64,000 nucleotides of DNA from Brachypterus glaber (GCA_958510825.1 OY294047.1:36987747-37051746); one strand, 5' to 3'; shown: positions 33,421 through 47,005, counted from the first letter of the stretch. Numbers and translations: made by a program. Notes: generated from the sequence alone by a model not told the origin.

Positions 33421-35420
33421 AAAGCACGTAGTTTTGCGTTAAAAGTTGTAGAATCGCGTAATTTGGCATATATTTTATTAATAAGTAATTTTAGGACCAT
33501 GCTTAGTTATAATTATCGAACTAACTATAAATATAATTAATTTTATGTCTACACTGCGCATGCGTAATTATAACTGGGTGACGTAAGCTTTCGCTGTGTA
33601 GTCATAATAGTATATTATTTACCAAGTGAGAAAAGTTTAACATTTTTGACCTGAGTCAAATTGCAGGATGAGCGCGCTAGTGCGAAGCCCACAAGACGCG
33701 GTCTAAAATGTTAAATCTTCACTTACGTGAAAACTATAGTATTTTTTCACTACCACTACAATTAATTAGCTATTTATTTATTTATTTTACTAAAATTTAA
33801 TCACCAAGCTACTTTCTTTAGTTAATTTTTCTTCAAGTTCTTCCCTCTTCAATACAACTCTGCCTACTGATTTTAATGAAACGGAAAACCCTACAGTACC
33901 CCACATCTTTGATACAAATTCTTCTCATACAGAACACTCAGAAACTTTAACACATAATAATTTAACAGTAAATAAGAGAAATAAATATACCAATAACATC
34001 ACCTGCTCATATAAATATGTTCTGCCGAAATTGTACAATTAACTATAATTTTTATAAGTAGTTTACAAAATTACTAATTACTTTTGTTAAATTTTGGTCA
34101 TAAATGTCATTTAAAAAAATAAAAAAGGCATATGCAATCCATAAAACATTGTCGTTTTACGAGTTGAATATCTAATATCTAATATATCGTCCACTAAAGG
34201 CTCTAGTTGTCTAACTCCAAATTTTTCAAAAATGAGATTTTTATCAAATTTGCTTCATTATCTGATTACCAACATACTTCAAAAAAAAAAAAAGTTGCAT
34301 TAAACCAATATCAGCCTCAAAAAATGCAAAAATGTAAATATTTTAAGTCGCTTAGTGTCTAACTCCATCATATGATTGTGAGAAAACAATTAAATGAGAA
34401 CTGTCACTAAAGTCAAACTATTTCACGACAACAGGGGATCCCGTTTCAAATATTTGTTAATTTACTGTTTGATGATAATTATAATTATTGCCATTAATAA
34501 TGTATATATATTATGCCTACCTAGTAGTAATATTATATATTAAATATAAAAATATAAATTTTTTGTAATAATATTACGCGATATAATACGATAGGTATCC
34601 TCTTTTATCTTCCCTTGGAGTTAGACCATTAGTGAATTTAGATTTTGTGGTTAAAATTTAATTTTCAAATAATTTATATAAAATAGATAACAATGAAAAG
34701 TTTTAAATACATTAACACATTTCAAACATTTTTACCTGTGAACAAGCTAGTTTTAAAGTTCTAAATTGCTATAATTAAGTTTTAAATCGTTTTTTACGTT
34801 TCCTGAAAAATATGACGTTTTGGAGTTAGACCGTTAGAGCCTTTAGATGACGATATGGGGGTTATACCTCCAGTAATCTATGATCTTTACGGTAATCTAT
34901 GAATTGTATCTATGGTTGAATATGATGGATCAATGATTTTCACTTTTCGAAGTGTTTTTTTGTAAAACATGTTTTATAGGTACTAATTTAGTTAATATTT
35001 TTTAATTTATCATGCAATAAATAAATTTGGTGCCCAAAGACACTTGTAAATAGCAATGTGATTTAATAATTATGTGAAACGTCAGATGCCAAGACAGGTG
35101 ATAAAAATTCATTATTAACCATGGTGCAATTTCATTGTTTTTAGAACCTCTGACGTCATAGGTAGAGAAATAATATTTCAACCAATGAAAAGAACAGTAA
35201 TTAAGATGTGCTTTTAGGCTGGTGGTGAAAAAAATTAATTATATTTCTAGTACGTTCGTTAATTATTACCAACTATGCACAGAAGAGACCCAAAATTACT
35301 TATATTTTTTATTAGCTTAGTTCATTTTTGCATAAACTAACCTATACGCGATTCTACAACTATTAACGCTAAACTACGCGGTTTGGAACATGAATTTTGA
35401 CAGAAGTTAGTTTTCGTAAA
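33421..35420. mobile_element. Diverged 2-kb inverted repeat enclosing a smaller fold-back
   Basis: 33424-33462 ('cacgtagttttgcgttaa', 'gttgtagaatcgcgt') is mirrored at about 35345-35385 ('acgcgattctacaac', 'ttaacgctaaactacgcg'). The arms extend with gaps to about 33545 and 35225. The enclosed DNA includes the fold-back at 34184-34857. Confidence 0.6.
34184..34857. mobile_element. 674-bp fold-back element
   Basis: The ends 'atatcgtccactaaaggctc' and 'gagcctttagatgacgatat' are inverted over 38 bp. An inner pair, 'gtctaactcca' against 'tggagttagac', recurs. AT-rich loop, no coding capacity. Confidence 0.78.
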
Positions 35421-36129
35421 AACTCGAGGAACGTAGTTTCCGCCACAGACATACCTAATGCAGTTTTACCGACGATATTCTAATACAGTAATCGGAAAAT
35501 CTTTTATCGTGACAGGTGAACGTTGCAATTAGATTAAAACACTTGCGTAGCCAATGAAAAGCTTCGTAGCTACCTGCGTGTTAATCAAATTATAAAATCA
35601 ATCAAAGCTAAATTTAGCTTTTCTTTGGGGATTTTATGCACTACAGATTAAAGTTGATCAAGTAATACACGAAAATTCAAAAAATGTTTTGTAAAAAAAG
35701 TAAAAACTGAACAGTTAAAAATTGATGGAGTAAGTGTATGAAAATATTTAATTATCAAAATTTATTTAGAGGAAATACAGTTTTTCGGGTTGTCCGGAAA
35801 TTGTAGACAGGTCAGCAAATTTTTAAAGTTGATGACCTTTTCTATATTAGTCGATATTTTGCATAAGAAAAACTATTTTGCTAGCCGAAAAAGTTGAGCT
35901 TTTTTTTTCTTTTTTAATTAGTTTAAATTAGTCATCAGTTTTTTTGGAGACAATTTTTTTTTCGTCAGTCCGCTAATGTATCACCTACAAAAAACCTCCG
36001 AACGCCCCTGAGTAAATGTTTCCACATAATTCAGCTTTAATTTAACGAAATATTTTCTTAAAAATAATAAAGACCTAGTTTAAGGTAATAATTTTTTTTA
36101 TACTAGGTAGAATTCTATGTTCTAGAACG
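35421..36129. other. No gene recognised
   Basis: AT-rich sequence without recognised repeats. Confidence 0.35.
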
Positions 36130-36430
36130 TACATAACACATAAACAAAAAAAAAAGTTCTGTTTCCCCTGACGAGACAAACATTTCTATATAATTATTTT
36201 TATACGTTTTTGTGGTCGCTGAATCCAAATCTGGGATTGGTTTGACTCGGTCGTGTTGCATTTCGTTGATAACCTCAAAAAAGTAATGATATGTGTTTCA
36301 ACTGTCATTACTTTTTTGAGGTTAGTAACGAAATCAACCCCATATTCGGATCCCAAAAACGTATAGAATTTTTTGTCTCGTTTGGGGAAACAGGCCTTTA
36401 TTTTTTTGTGTGCCTGTGTTATCATGTATT
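36130..36430. mobile_element. Fold-back related to 19846-20455
   Basis: The stretch shares 'ggtcgctgaatccaaatctg', 'ttggtttgactcggtc' and 'gtgtgcctgtgtt' with the 20-kb element. It is symmetric about 36297 ('acctcaaaaaagtaatga' against 'tcattacttttttgaggt'). Its right half (from about 36338) is reused in the satellite spacers. Confidence 0.7.
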
Positions 36431-36486
36431 TAATCCGAGTTTCCGAATTTCAATTTCTGCACCTAGAGCAATATTGATTTTTTCTA

Positions 36487-38675
36487 TTAGGGAACGTTCA
36501 AGTACTACGTAACGCAAATTTTGATCATTTTCGACCCCCCCCTGTAACGCTATTTTCCTATACCATGTAACGATATAAATCGTCACTTTGTAATATAGCA
36601 AGGGTTAATTAAACTATTCGTTTACTTACGTTATAATTTATGTTTATTTTGTATATAAATAGTTACGTACGTACAGAACTATTTTGTATCTGGGACTATT
36701 TTGTAGCAGGAACTGAATTCTAACCATATGAGTCTCTATTCCATAGTTCTACCTGAAAATAACATAAAGAAAACATAATTAGAATATGATTTTTAATAAT
36801 AAAGAATCATATGACTTATTTCTCTATAATACATTTGTCTATGGACTTACCTGGTTTTTATATGTTTCAGAGTCTATTGAGGGTTGGATTTCACTGGTTT
36901 TCATCTGTAGCTTGTCTCTCCTGGAAAGTTTCGTATGCTTATTCCTTCGGGATAATCTAGAATTTGTTGAAAATAGTTTGCTGGAACTGCTCACTTAGAT
37001 TCAGTATTTTGTTTATACTTAGTTCACAGGGCACTTAGTATTCTGTTCGTATTTTTATTAGTTTTGCTGATAAACAATAAGTATTGTTTATATTTGTTTC
37101 TTAGAGTAATATTTTGAGGTTAGATATCACTAATACGGATTTATTAGGAAATTTTCTTTTAATTAGTTATTATTTTTGGTGTAGTTTCCGTTACCTTTAT
37201 TAGGAATCCTATACGGTAAAACTGTAGTTGATAATGACTTGCATAGATGTCGCTAATAGTTCAGAAATAGTATTTTATTTACCTGAAGGGTTCATACTAG
37301 TGAATAAGGTCGATTTTCCTGCTTCTTGAAGCAACTTTGTTACAAAATGGTGGTATATTGACGAGTGTTTATTTTCTGTAATCATCGAAGTAATCCTTCA
37401 TGTATTTTTATTTCAAGTTAGTGAAAATGAATATTTAAACAATGCGGAAGATATTGTAACTGTTATTTTCTACAATTACGCATTTATAACGTTTCGATGG
37501 ACATCGAAGACTTAGTATGACATCACCATTAATTAATTAATTAAGCACCATTACTCACCATTTCTATACCATTAATATGGAATTACATTAATTTAAGTTG
37601 AAGTTTATTTTGGTATATTTGATATACAAGTTCTCCGCATGGAGTGATGTTCTGTTGGAACATGGTTCTGTATTTTTCGGCATAGATAAATTCTATATGA
37701 CCGTCTAGCAGACAATTTTACATTGGACATAATTTTCAAAAGTATATTTTATCCCGGACAACATTTTCAATAGCACATTTTATCCTGGAAGATGATTTTT
37801 CCAAAGTAGATGGGACAGCCTATATTTTTTTTCTTTCATTTGAGAAATGAATTCATCAGCATAGGGGAGACTTGCACAGATGGAGACGATGGAATTCATA
37901 CCTCATGGATTTTGCAGAAACCAGCTAAGTACTCTTTCTGAAAACTTTTGAAAGCAATATTTCATATTTTAAATTCTTTTATTTCAATATTCTTATAACT
38001 GTAAACTTTATCAGATCTGATATAGTATTGTTTAATACTATATGCCCTTCTGGCTTTTGTTCATTTTTAGGTACTTATTTTTTTAAAAACATTTAATCTC
38101 ATTTATTAATTATTAAATATCATACTTTTGATTAAATGATTTCTAATTTAAGCATGACTTTTATACACTGCAAGAAATGATTGCTGTTTACATACATTTC
38201 TTGGTGCTTGCTGAACTTCATGTTTTCTTTATACATTTAAGTCGAATGATTTCTGAATTTAGTAATTTTTATTAAGATTTCTTTAATTATATCTTAATAT
38301 AATTACACATATTTTTTATATATATTAATACATTACTTGATGTGCTTTCATTAAGTTTATTTATAATAAATTTCTCAAATGAATTATCTTATTTTATTTA
38401 GGGGTTATATTTTCTCAAACTGAAAAGCTTAAGTATTTACACTAGGTTGTTACTTACCTAAAGGAGTAAAAGCTAAAGTAACTGGCGCCCCTAACAACAA
38501 TAATCAATTCTTTCTATTTTTCCCTTGCCCATACCCATTGCTCCGCTGTCAAAACTAGCCGTTGGCAGTGAACGTATTAATTACGGTACAACCATTAACA
38601 TGGGTTTAACACTCCAAAATGACCCCCACCCCCCGCCCCCCTAGGAGCGTTACATAATACTTGAACGTTCCCTTA
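36487..38675. mobile_element. Harbinger-type MITE, TTA duplications, split by insertion
   Basis: GGGAACGTTCAAGTACTACG begins at 36490 after TTA, and the inverted end CTTGAACGTTCCC finishes at 38672 before TTA. Its two halves (36490-36565 and 38591-38672) are continuous in the related copies at 4216-4370. A 2,025-bp element inserted between them. Confidence 0.82.
36562..38594. mobile_element. 2.0-kb TG...CA insertion with 4-bp duplication
   Basis: ACCA at 36562-36565 and 38591-38594 flanks a segment that starts TGTAACG (36566) and ends CGGTACA (38590). Uninterrupted relatives of the host MITE give the empty site. TG...CA ends with a 4-bp duplication are typical of LTR retrotransposons, so this may be a solo LTR or a decayed element. 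A TGGCGCCCC motif near 38483 resembles a tRNA primer-binding site but lies only about 107 bp from the right end. No gag or pol frame was found. The frame 36786-36998 is not recognised. Confidence 0.65.
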
Positions 38676-39000
38676 GGAGTTAATTTTCTAAACTTGATTT
38701 TCCTGAAACTGCAATAATTTTTGTTGGACAAAATTCAGCATTATTTTGCCAATGGATAAAAAACGAAAACATGTGGCATGTGGCAAAGATTATAAAATAT
38801 ATAATTATAATGTTAATAGAATTCTAGAAGATAACACATTATTTATTAAATAAGTACTTACCCATATGTTTTCACACATTTAAAAAATATAAAAACCGCT
38901 ACTAGTAATGTAAACTTTTAGTGTATAAATTAATGTTGCTTTCAAAAATGGCGATTTCAAAGGCTACTTTTTTTTGCGGTTAATTTTCATATTTTTCCTT
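38676..39000. other. Source-like sequence for the satellite spacer
   Basis: 38815-38995 ('agaattctagaagataacac', 'aaaaccgctactagtaatgt', 'aaaatggcgatttcaaa') recurs in every satellite spacer, where it is fused to the truncated MITE. Confidence 0.7.
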
Positions 39001-39764
39001 AAAAAAAGGAAAAGATGTTAGTTCGTCAAAGAATAGTAATTATATACCAATGTAGAGAAGACACTTTTTATAGCCGAGTTTATTATTATATTATATAAGG
39101 AAAAATATGAAACATTAAGAGGACAAGATGTTAGTTCGTCAAAGAATAGTAATTATATACCAAGGTAGAGAAGACACTTTTTATAGCCGAGTTTATTATT
39201 ATATTATATAAGGAAAAATATGAAACATTAAGAGGAAAAGATATTAGTTCGTCAAAGAATAGTAATTATATACCAAGGTAGAGAATACACTTTTTATAGC
39301 CGAGTTTATTATTATATTATATAAGGAAAAATATGAAACATTAAGAGGACAAGATGTTAGTTCGTCAAAGAATAGTAATTATATACCAAGGTAGAGAAGA
39401 CACTTTTTATAGCCGAGTTTATTATTATATTATATAAGGAAAAATATGAAACATTAAGAGGAAAAGATATTAGTTCGTCAAAGAATAGTAATTATATACC
39501 AAGGTAGAGAATACACTTTTTATAGCCGAGTTTATTATTATATTATATAAGGAAAAATATGAAACATTAAGAGGAAAAGATGTTAGTTCGTCAAAGAATA
39601 GTTATTATATACCAAGGTAGAGAAGACACTTTTTATAGCAGAGTGTATTATAATATTATATAATGTTTCGTATTTTTAAGGAAAAATATGAAACATTAAA
39701 AGGATTAGATGTTAGTCCGTCAAAGAATAGTAATTATAATCCAAGGTAGAGAAGACACTTTTTA

Positions 39765-40419
39765 CAACCCCATATTCGAATCCCAAAAACGTATAGAATT
39801 TTTTGTCTCGTTTGGGGAAACAGGCCTTTATTTTTTTGTGTGCCTGTGTTATCATGTATTTAATCCGAGTTTCCGAATTTCAATCTCTGCACCTAGAGCA
39901 ATATTGATTTTTTCTATTAGGGAACGTTCAAGTACTACATAACGCAAATTTTGATCATTTTGGACCCCCACCCCCCCTGTAACGCTATTTTCCTATACCA
40001 TTAACATGGGCTTAACACTCCAAAATGATAGAATTCTAGAAGATAACACATTATTTATTAAATAATATAAAAACCGCTACTAGTAATGTAAACTTTTAGT
40101 AAATAAATTAATGTTGTTTTTAAAAATGGCGATTTCAAAAGCAACTTGTTTTTTTTTTGCGGTTAATTAAGATCCAGCAAACATTTTACTTTATTATTAA
40201 TACCGCTGTTTAAATAATAAGAAGAAATGTGCTAGTAGTGAAAAAAATAATATATAAACTACAGTAGAGAACACTATTATAGCCTAGCTCTCTTATATTA
40301 TTCTTCGATGCGGGATATAATATACGCTCGGCTATAAAAAGTGTCTTCTTTAGCTTGCTTTGGCGAACTAACATCTTTTCCTTTTAATGTTTCATATTCT
40401 TCCTTAAAAAAGGAAAAGA
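39765..40419. repeat. Satellite spacer 1, transposon mosaic plus inverted monomer
   Basis: In order: the right half of the fold-back found at 36338-36489; the left half of the Harbinger-type MITE; a junction after 'ctccaaaatga' to 'tagaattctagaag'; then an inverted, partial satellite monomer (40308-40418) with 'ctcggctataaaaagtgtct'. The junction shows a deletion relative to 38595-38820. Confidence 0.88.
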
Positions 40420-42295
40420 TGTTAGTTCGTCAAAGAATAGTAATTATATACGAAGGTAGAGAAGTCACTTTTATAGCCGAGTTTATTATTATATTATATA
40501 AGGAAAAATATGAAACATTAACAGGAAAAGATGTTAGTTCGTCAAAGAATAGTTATTATATACCAAGGTAGAGAAGACACTGTTTGTAGCAGAGTGTATT
40601 ATTATATTATATAAGGAGAAATATGAAACATTAAGAGGAAAAGATGTTAGTTCGTCAAAGAATAGTAATTATATACCAAGGTAGAGAAGACACTTTTTAT
40701 AGCCGAGTTTATTATTATATTATATAAGGAAAAATATGAAACATTAAGAGGAAAAGATGTTAGTTCGTCAAAGAATAGTAATTATATACCAAGGTAGAGA
40801 AGACACTTTTTATAGCCGAGTTTATTATTATATTATATAAGAAAAAATATGAAACATATAGAGGAAAAGATGTTAGTTCGTCAAAGAATAGTAATTATAT
40901 ACCAAGGTAGAGAAGACACTTTTTATAGCCGAGTTTATTATTATATTATATAAGGAAAAATATGAAACATTAAGAGGAAAAGATGTTAGTTCGTCAAAGA
41001 ATAGTAATTATATACCAAGGTAGAGAAGACACTTTTTATAGCCGAGTTTATTATTATATTATATAAGAAAAAATATGAAACATTAAGAGGAAAAGATGTT
41101 AGTTCGTCAAAGAATAGTAATTATATACCAAGGTAGAGAAGACACTTTTTATAGCCGAGTTTATTATTATATTATATAAGGAAAAATATGAAACATTAAG
41201 AGGAAAAGATGTTAGTCCGTCAAAGAATAGTTATTATATACCAAGGTAGAGAAGACACTTTTTATAGCCGAGTTTATTATTATATTATATAAGGAAAAAT
41301 ATGAAACATTAAGAGGAAAAGATGTTAGTTCGTCAAAGAATAGTTATTATATACCAAGGTAGAGAAGACACTTTTTATAGCCGAGTTTATTATTATATTA
41401 TATAAGAAAAAATATGAAACATTAAGAGGAAAAGATGTTAGTTCGTCAAAGAATAGTAATTATATACCAAGGTAGAGAAGACACTTTTTATAGCCGAGTT
41501 TATTATTATATTATATAAGGAAAAATATGAAACATTAAGAGGAAAAGATGTTAGTTCGTCAAAGAATAGTAATTATATACCAAGGTAGAGAAGACACTTT
41601 TTATAGCCGAGTTTATTATTATATTATATAAGGAAAAATATGAAACATTAAGAGGAAAAGATGTTAGTTCGTCAAAGAATAGTAATTATATACCAAGGTA
41701 GAGAAGACACTTTTTATAGCCGAGTTTATTATTATATTATACAAGGAAAAATATGAAACATTAAGAGGAAAAGATGTTAGTTCGTCAAAGAATAGTAATT
41801 ATATACCAAGGTAGAGAAGACACTTTTTATAGCCGAGTTTATTATTATATTATATAAGAAAAAATATGAAACATTAAGAGGAAAAGATGTTAGTTCGTCA
41901 AAGAATAGTAATTATATATCAAGGTAGAGAAGAAACTTTTTATAGCCGAGTTTATTATTATATTATATAAGAAAAAATATGAAACATTAAGAGGAAAAGA
42001 TGTTAGTTCGTCAAAGAATAGTAATTATATACCAAGGTAGAGAAGACACTTTTTATAGCCGAGTTTATTATTATATTATATAAGGAAAAATATGAAACAT
42101 TAAGAGGAAAAGATGTTAGTTCGTCAAAGAATAGTTATTATATACCAAGGTAGAGAAGACACTTTTTATAGCAGAGTGTATTATAATATTATATAATGTT
42201 TCGTATTTTTAAGGAAAAATATGAAACATTAAAAGGATTAGATGTTAGTCCGTCAAAGAATAGTAATTATAATCCAAGGTAGAGAAGACACTTTT

Positions 42296-42953
42296 TACAA
42301 CCCCATATTCGGATCCCAAAAACGTATAGAATTTTTTGTCTCGTTTGGGGAAACAGGCCTTTATTTTTTTGTGTGCCTGTGTTATCATGTATTTAATCCG
42401 AGTTTCCGAATTTCAATCTCTGCACCTAGAGCAATATTAATTTTTTCTATTAGGGAACGTTCAAGTACTACATAACGCAAATTTTGATCATTTTGGACCC
42501 CCACCCCGCCTGTAACGCTATTTTCCTATACCATTAACATGGGCTTAACACTCCAAAATGATAGAATTCTAGAAGATAACACATTATTTATTAAATAATA
42601 TAAAAACCGCTACTAGTAATGTAAACTTTTAGTAAATAAATTAATGTTGTTTTTAAAAATGGCGATTTCAAAAGCAACTTGTTTTTTTTTTTGCGGTTAA
42701 TTAAGATCCAGCAAACATTTTACTTTATTATTAATACCGCTGTTTAAATAATAAGAAGAAATGTGCTAGTAGTGAAAAAAATAATATATAAACTACAGTA
42801 GAGAACACTATTATAGCCTAGCTCTCTTATATTATTCTTCGATGCGGGATATAATATACGCTCGGCTATAAAAAGTGTCTTCTTTAGCTTGCTTTGGCGA
42901 ACTAACATCTTTTCCTTTTAATGTTTCATATTCTTCCTTAAAAAAGGAAAAGA
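42296..42953. repeat. Satellite spacer 2
   Basis: Nearly identical to spacer 1, including the deletion junction and the inverted monomer, so the unit duplicated with its spacer in place. Confidence 0.9.
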
Positions 42954-44830
42954 TGTTAGTTCGTCAAAGAATAGTAATTATATACGAAGGTAGAGAAGTC
43001 ACTTTTATAGCCGAGTTTATTATTATATTATATAAGGAAAAATATGAAACATTAACAGGAAAAGATGTTAGTTCGTCAAAGAATAGTTATTATATACCAA
43101 GGTAGAGAAGACACTTTTTGTAGCAGAGTGTATTATTATATTATATAAGGAGAAATATGAAACATTAAGAGGAAAAGATAATAGTTCGTCAAAGAATAGT
43201 AATTATATACCAAGGTAGAGAAGACACTTTTTATAGCCGAGTTTATTATTATATTATATAAGGAAAAATATGAAACATTAAGAGGAAAAGATGTTAGTTC
43301 GTCAAAGAATAGTAATTATATACCAAGGTAGAGAAGACACTTTTTATAGCCGAGTTTATTATTATATTATATAAGAAAAAATATGAAACATATAGAGGAA
43401 AAGATGTTAGTTCGTCAAAGAATAGTAATTATATACCAAGGTAGAGAAGACACTTTTTATAGCCGAGTTTATTATTATATTATATAAGGAAAAATATGAA
43501 ACATTAAGAGGAAAAGATGTTAGTTCGTCAAAGAATAGTAATTATATACCAAGGTAGAGAAGACACTTTTTATAGCCGAGTTTATTATTATATTATATAA
43601 GAAAAAATATGAAACATTAAGAGGAAAAGATGTTAGTTCGTCAAAGAATAGTAATTATATACCAAGGTAGAGAAGACACTCTTTATAGCCGAGTTTATTA
43701 TTATATTATATAAGGAAAAATATGAAACATTAAGAGGAAAAGATGTTAGTCCGTCAAAGAATAGTTATTATATACCAAGGTAGAGAAGACACTTTTTATA
43801 GCCGAGTTTATTATTATATTATATAAGGAAAAATATGAAACATTAAGAGGAAAAGATGTTAGTTCGTCAAAGAATAGTTATTATATACCAAGGTAGAGAA
43901 GACACTTTTTATAGCCGAGTTTATTATTATATTATATAAGAAAAAATATGAAACATTAAGAGGAAAAGATGTTAGTTCGTCAAAGAATAGTAATTATATA
44001 CCAAGGTAGAGAAGACACTTTTTATAGCCGAGTTTATTATTATATTATATAAGGAAAAATATGAAACATTAAGAGGAAAAGATGTTAGTTCGTCAAAGAA
44101 TAGTAATTATATACCAAGGTAGAGAAGACACTTTTTATAGCCGAGTTTATTATTATATTATATAAGGAAAAATATGAAACATTAAGAGGAAAAGATGTTA
44201 GTTCGTCAAAGAATAGTAATTATATACCAAGGTAGAGAAGACACTTTTTATAGCCGAGTTTATTATTATATTATACAAGGAAAAATATGAAACATTAAGA
44301 GGAAAAGATGTTAGTTCGTCAAAGAATAGTAATTATATACCAAGGTAGAGAAGACACTTTTTATAGCCGAGTTTATTATTATATTATATAAGAAAAAATA
44401 TGAAACATTAAGAGGAAAAGATGTTAGTTCGTCAAAGAATAGTAATTATATACCAAGGTAGAGAAGAAACTTTTTATAGCCGAGTTTATTATTATATTAT
44501 ATAAGAAAAAATATGAAACATTAAGAGGAAAAGATGTTAGTTCGTCAAAGAATAGTAATTATATACCAAGGTAGAGAAGACACTTTTTATAGCCGAGTTT
44601 ATTATTATATTATATAAGGAAAAATATGAAACATTAAGAGGAAAAGATGTTAGTTCGTCAAAGAATAGTTATTATATACCAAGGTAGAGAAGACACTTTT
44701 TATAGCAGAGTGTATTATAATATTATATAATGTTTCGTATTTTTAAGGAAAAATATGAAACATTAAAAGGATTAGATGTTAGTCCGTCAAAGAATAGTAA
44801 TTATAATCCAAGGTAGAGAAGACACTTTTT

Positions 44831-45374
44831 ACAACCCCATATTCGGATCCCAAAAACGTATAGAATTTTTTGTCTCGTTTGGGGAAACAGGCCTACTACA
44901 TAACGCAAATTTTGATCATTTTGGACCCCCACCCCCCCTGTAACGCTATTTTCCTATACCATTAACATGGGCTTAACACTCCAAAATGATAGAATTCTAG
45001 AAGATAACACATTATTTATTAAATAATATAAAAACCGCTACTAGTAATGTAAACTTTTAGTAAATAAATTAATGTTGTTTTTAAAAATGGCGATTTCAAA
45101 AGCAACTTGTTTTTTTTTTTGCGGTTAATTAAGATCCAGCAAACATTTTACTTTATTATTAATACCGCTGTTTAAATAATAAGAAGAAATGTGCTAGTAG
45201 TGAAAAAAATAATATATAAACTACGGTAGAGAACACTATTATAGCCTAGCTCTCTTATATTATTCTTCGATGCGAGATATAATATACGCTCGGCTATAAA
45301 AAGTGTCTTCTCTAGCTTGCTTTGGCGAACTAACATCTTTTCCTTTTAATGTTTCATATTTTTCCTTAAAAAAG
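44831..45374. repeat. Satellite spacer 3, shortened
   Basis: As spacers 1 and 2 but lacking about 115 bp after 'gggaaacaggcct' (44894), which removes the end of the fold-back half and the first bases of the MITE. Confidence 0.88.
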
Positions 45375-45683
45375 GAAAAGATGTTAGTTCGTCAAAGAAT
45401 AGTAATTATATACCAAGGTAGAGAAGACACTTTTTATAGCAGAGTGTATTATAATATTATATAATGTTTCATATTTTTAAGGAAAAGAATAGTTATTATA
45501 TACCAAGGTAGAGAAGACACTTTTTGTAGCAGAGTGTATTATAATATTATATAATGTTTCATATTTTTAAGGAAAAATATGAAACATTAAAAGGATTAGA
45601 TGTTAGTCCGTCAAAGAATAGTAATTATAATCCAAGGTAGAGAAGACACTTTTTACAGCCGAGCGTATTATATCCCGAGATGC

Positions 45684-46107
45684 GTAGCATGATATAGCTA
45701 TATCATGATATATCATGATATATCAATAAGAAAATAAACTATCTTATTTCAAAAAAAATATTTTCTTTTAACAGTGAATTTAATTTTTTTAATGGAACAA
45801 AATATCTCCAAATAAATCAAATTTGTTGGATTAAGATAATATTTTTAAGTGCGTACAACCCGTGCAAAGAAAAGGTAGGTATAAACATTGAAAGAATAAA
45901 CATATATATCTTTATATACACTTATATGTTTTAATTATAATTATTGCTCTCAGAATGAGATTTTAATTAATACCCATGAATTATTTAAATTAATTAATTT
46001 ACACTACAGTCTAGCATTTATGTTAATTTGTTTGATCTCACTAGATAATACAAAATATATAAATAAATATGATTTACTCATGTGCATCTTTTATTTTGTT
46101 TCTTTAA
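45684..46107. other. AT-rich flank with ATGATATA palindromes
   Basis: A short run of self-complementary 'atgatatatcat'-like units at 45690-45723 closes the satellite. No gene recognised. Confidence 0.5.
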
Positions 46108-46946
46108 TTACACTAGGCAACACGGTTTCTTGCCCCGATTGGAGTCATATCTGGCCTCAGAATATTTCTATTACCTAAGTTTTCTGAGAAAAATAAGATA
46201 AAAATGTTAAAAAATCATTATTTTATCCCTCTTTTGTTCTAAAATCATGGGAGACAAAAATATTCCAAGGACAAATTTGGATTCGCCGACTCAATATTAG
46301 TTAAAAAATACCCAACTTAAATCATAGAAACTTTAAATTCATAGGTAGAATAAATAGAGATATTATAAAAAAAAAATATTAAAAAAAAAATGGATAATGT
46401 GACAAAACTAAGTAGGGGTGGAGGGTAAGAAGAAGGGTGCATAAGGGGACAAGCTTATCGCCACGTACTCATGCTAAAAAATTGCAAAAATCATTACTAG
46501 GGGGTTAAAAATGAACTAAAAAAATGTTACGTATTATGGTTCTTATGTAATAAAGTAACATTTTTATGATGTAGAACCATTAAAAAAACTAAAAAATACA
46601 CAATATTTTGTTTTATAAATTATTTTTAAATTGGCATAATTGCATGTACTAAAATTTAAAAGACGTGCTGAATTTTTTTAAGGTCAAATTTGGATTCTGC
46701 GCCTTTAAATTGATAAGAAAAATATATTTTTTGGGCTCGGGAAAAAAGTTTACACTGTGTACTTTAATTTTATATCTTTTTTATTTATTTACTTTTTAGG
46801 AACAAACTAAGCAAAATAAAAAATATTTGTATAGATATTTTTGTAGAGAATTTTATAATCTACAAATTAAGTTCTATAAAGTTTTTAAGCTTTCACGGCC
46901 ATTAAGATATAAAGAACTTTCACTTTCGGGTTTAGACCGTGTTAAT

Positions 46947-47005
46947 GGATTTTCACTTTCCGACGTTTCGTCTCTTACTACTAGAGACATCTTCAGGGAT
47001 TAATC
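46947..47005 (-). ncRNA. Hammerhead ribozyme motif in PLE miniature, minus strand
   Basis: The same sequence as the motif at 52976-53034: CTGAAGA core, 6-bp stem II, GAAA and self-complementary ACGT. Stem I has inner UCC/GGA and outer GAUU/AAUC helices with an internal loop. The complete stem I is present on this strand. Confidence 0.75.

Larger units (their letters stand above)
39008..45683 (+). repeat. 113-bp satellite arranged in a 2,533-bp higher-order repeat
   Basis: The monomer runs from GATGTTAGTTCGTCAAAG through 'ataccaaggtagagaagaca', 'tatagccgagtttattatta' and 'aaaatatgaaacattaagag'. Arrays lie at 39008-39764 (about 6 units), about 40420-42295 (about 16), about 42954-44830 (about 16) and 45375-45660 (a few). 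Each array ends in a variant monomer that breaks into a spacer. The variant at 39708, 42241 and 44775 recurs every 2,533-2,534 bp. The short open frames inside are artefacts. Confidence 0.95.

Noticed and set aside
39709..42475. Repeated 77-codon plus-strand frames
   Set aside because: They span the junction of a satellite monomer, a fold-back half and a MITE half and recur with the higher-order unit; no domain.
39008..45683. CRISPR-like array of regular repeats
   Set aside because: The 113-bp units abut without unique spacers and the setting is eukaryotic, so this is a satellite.
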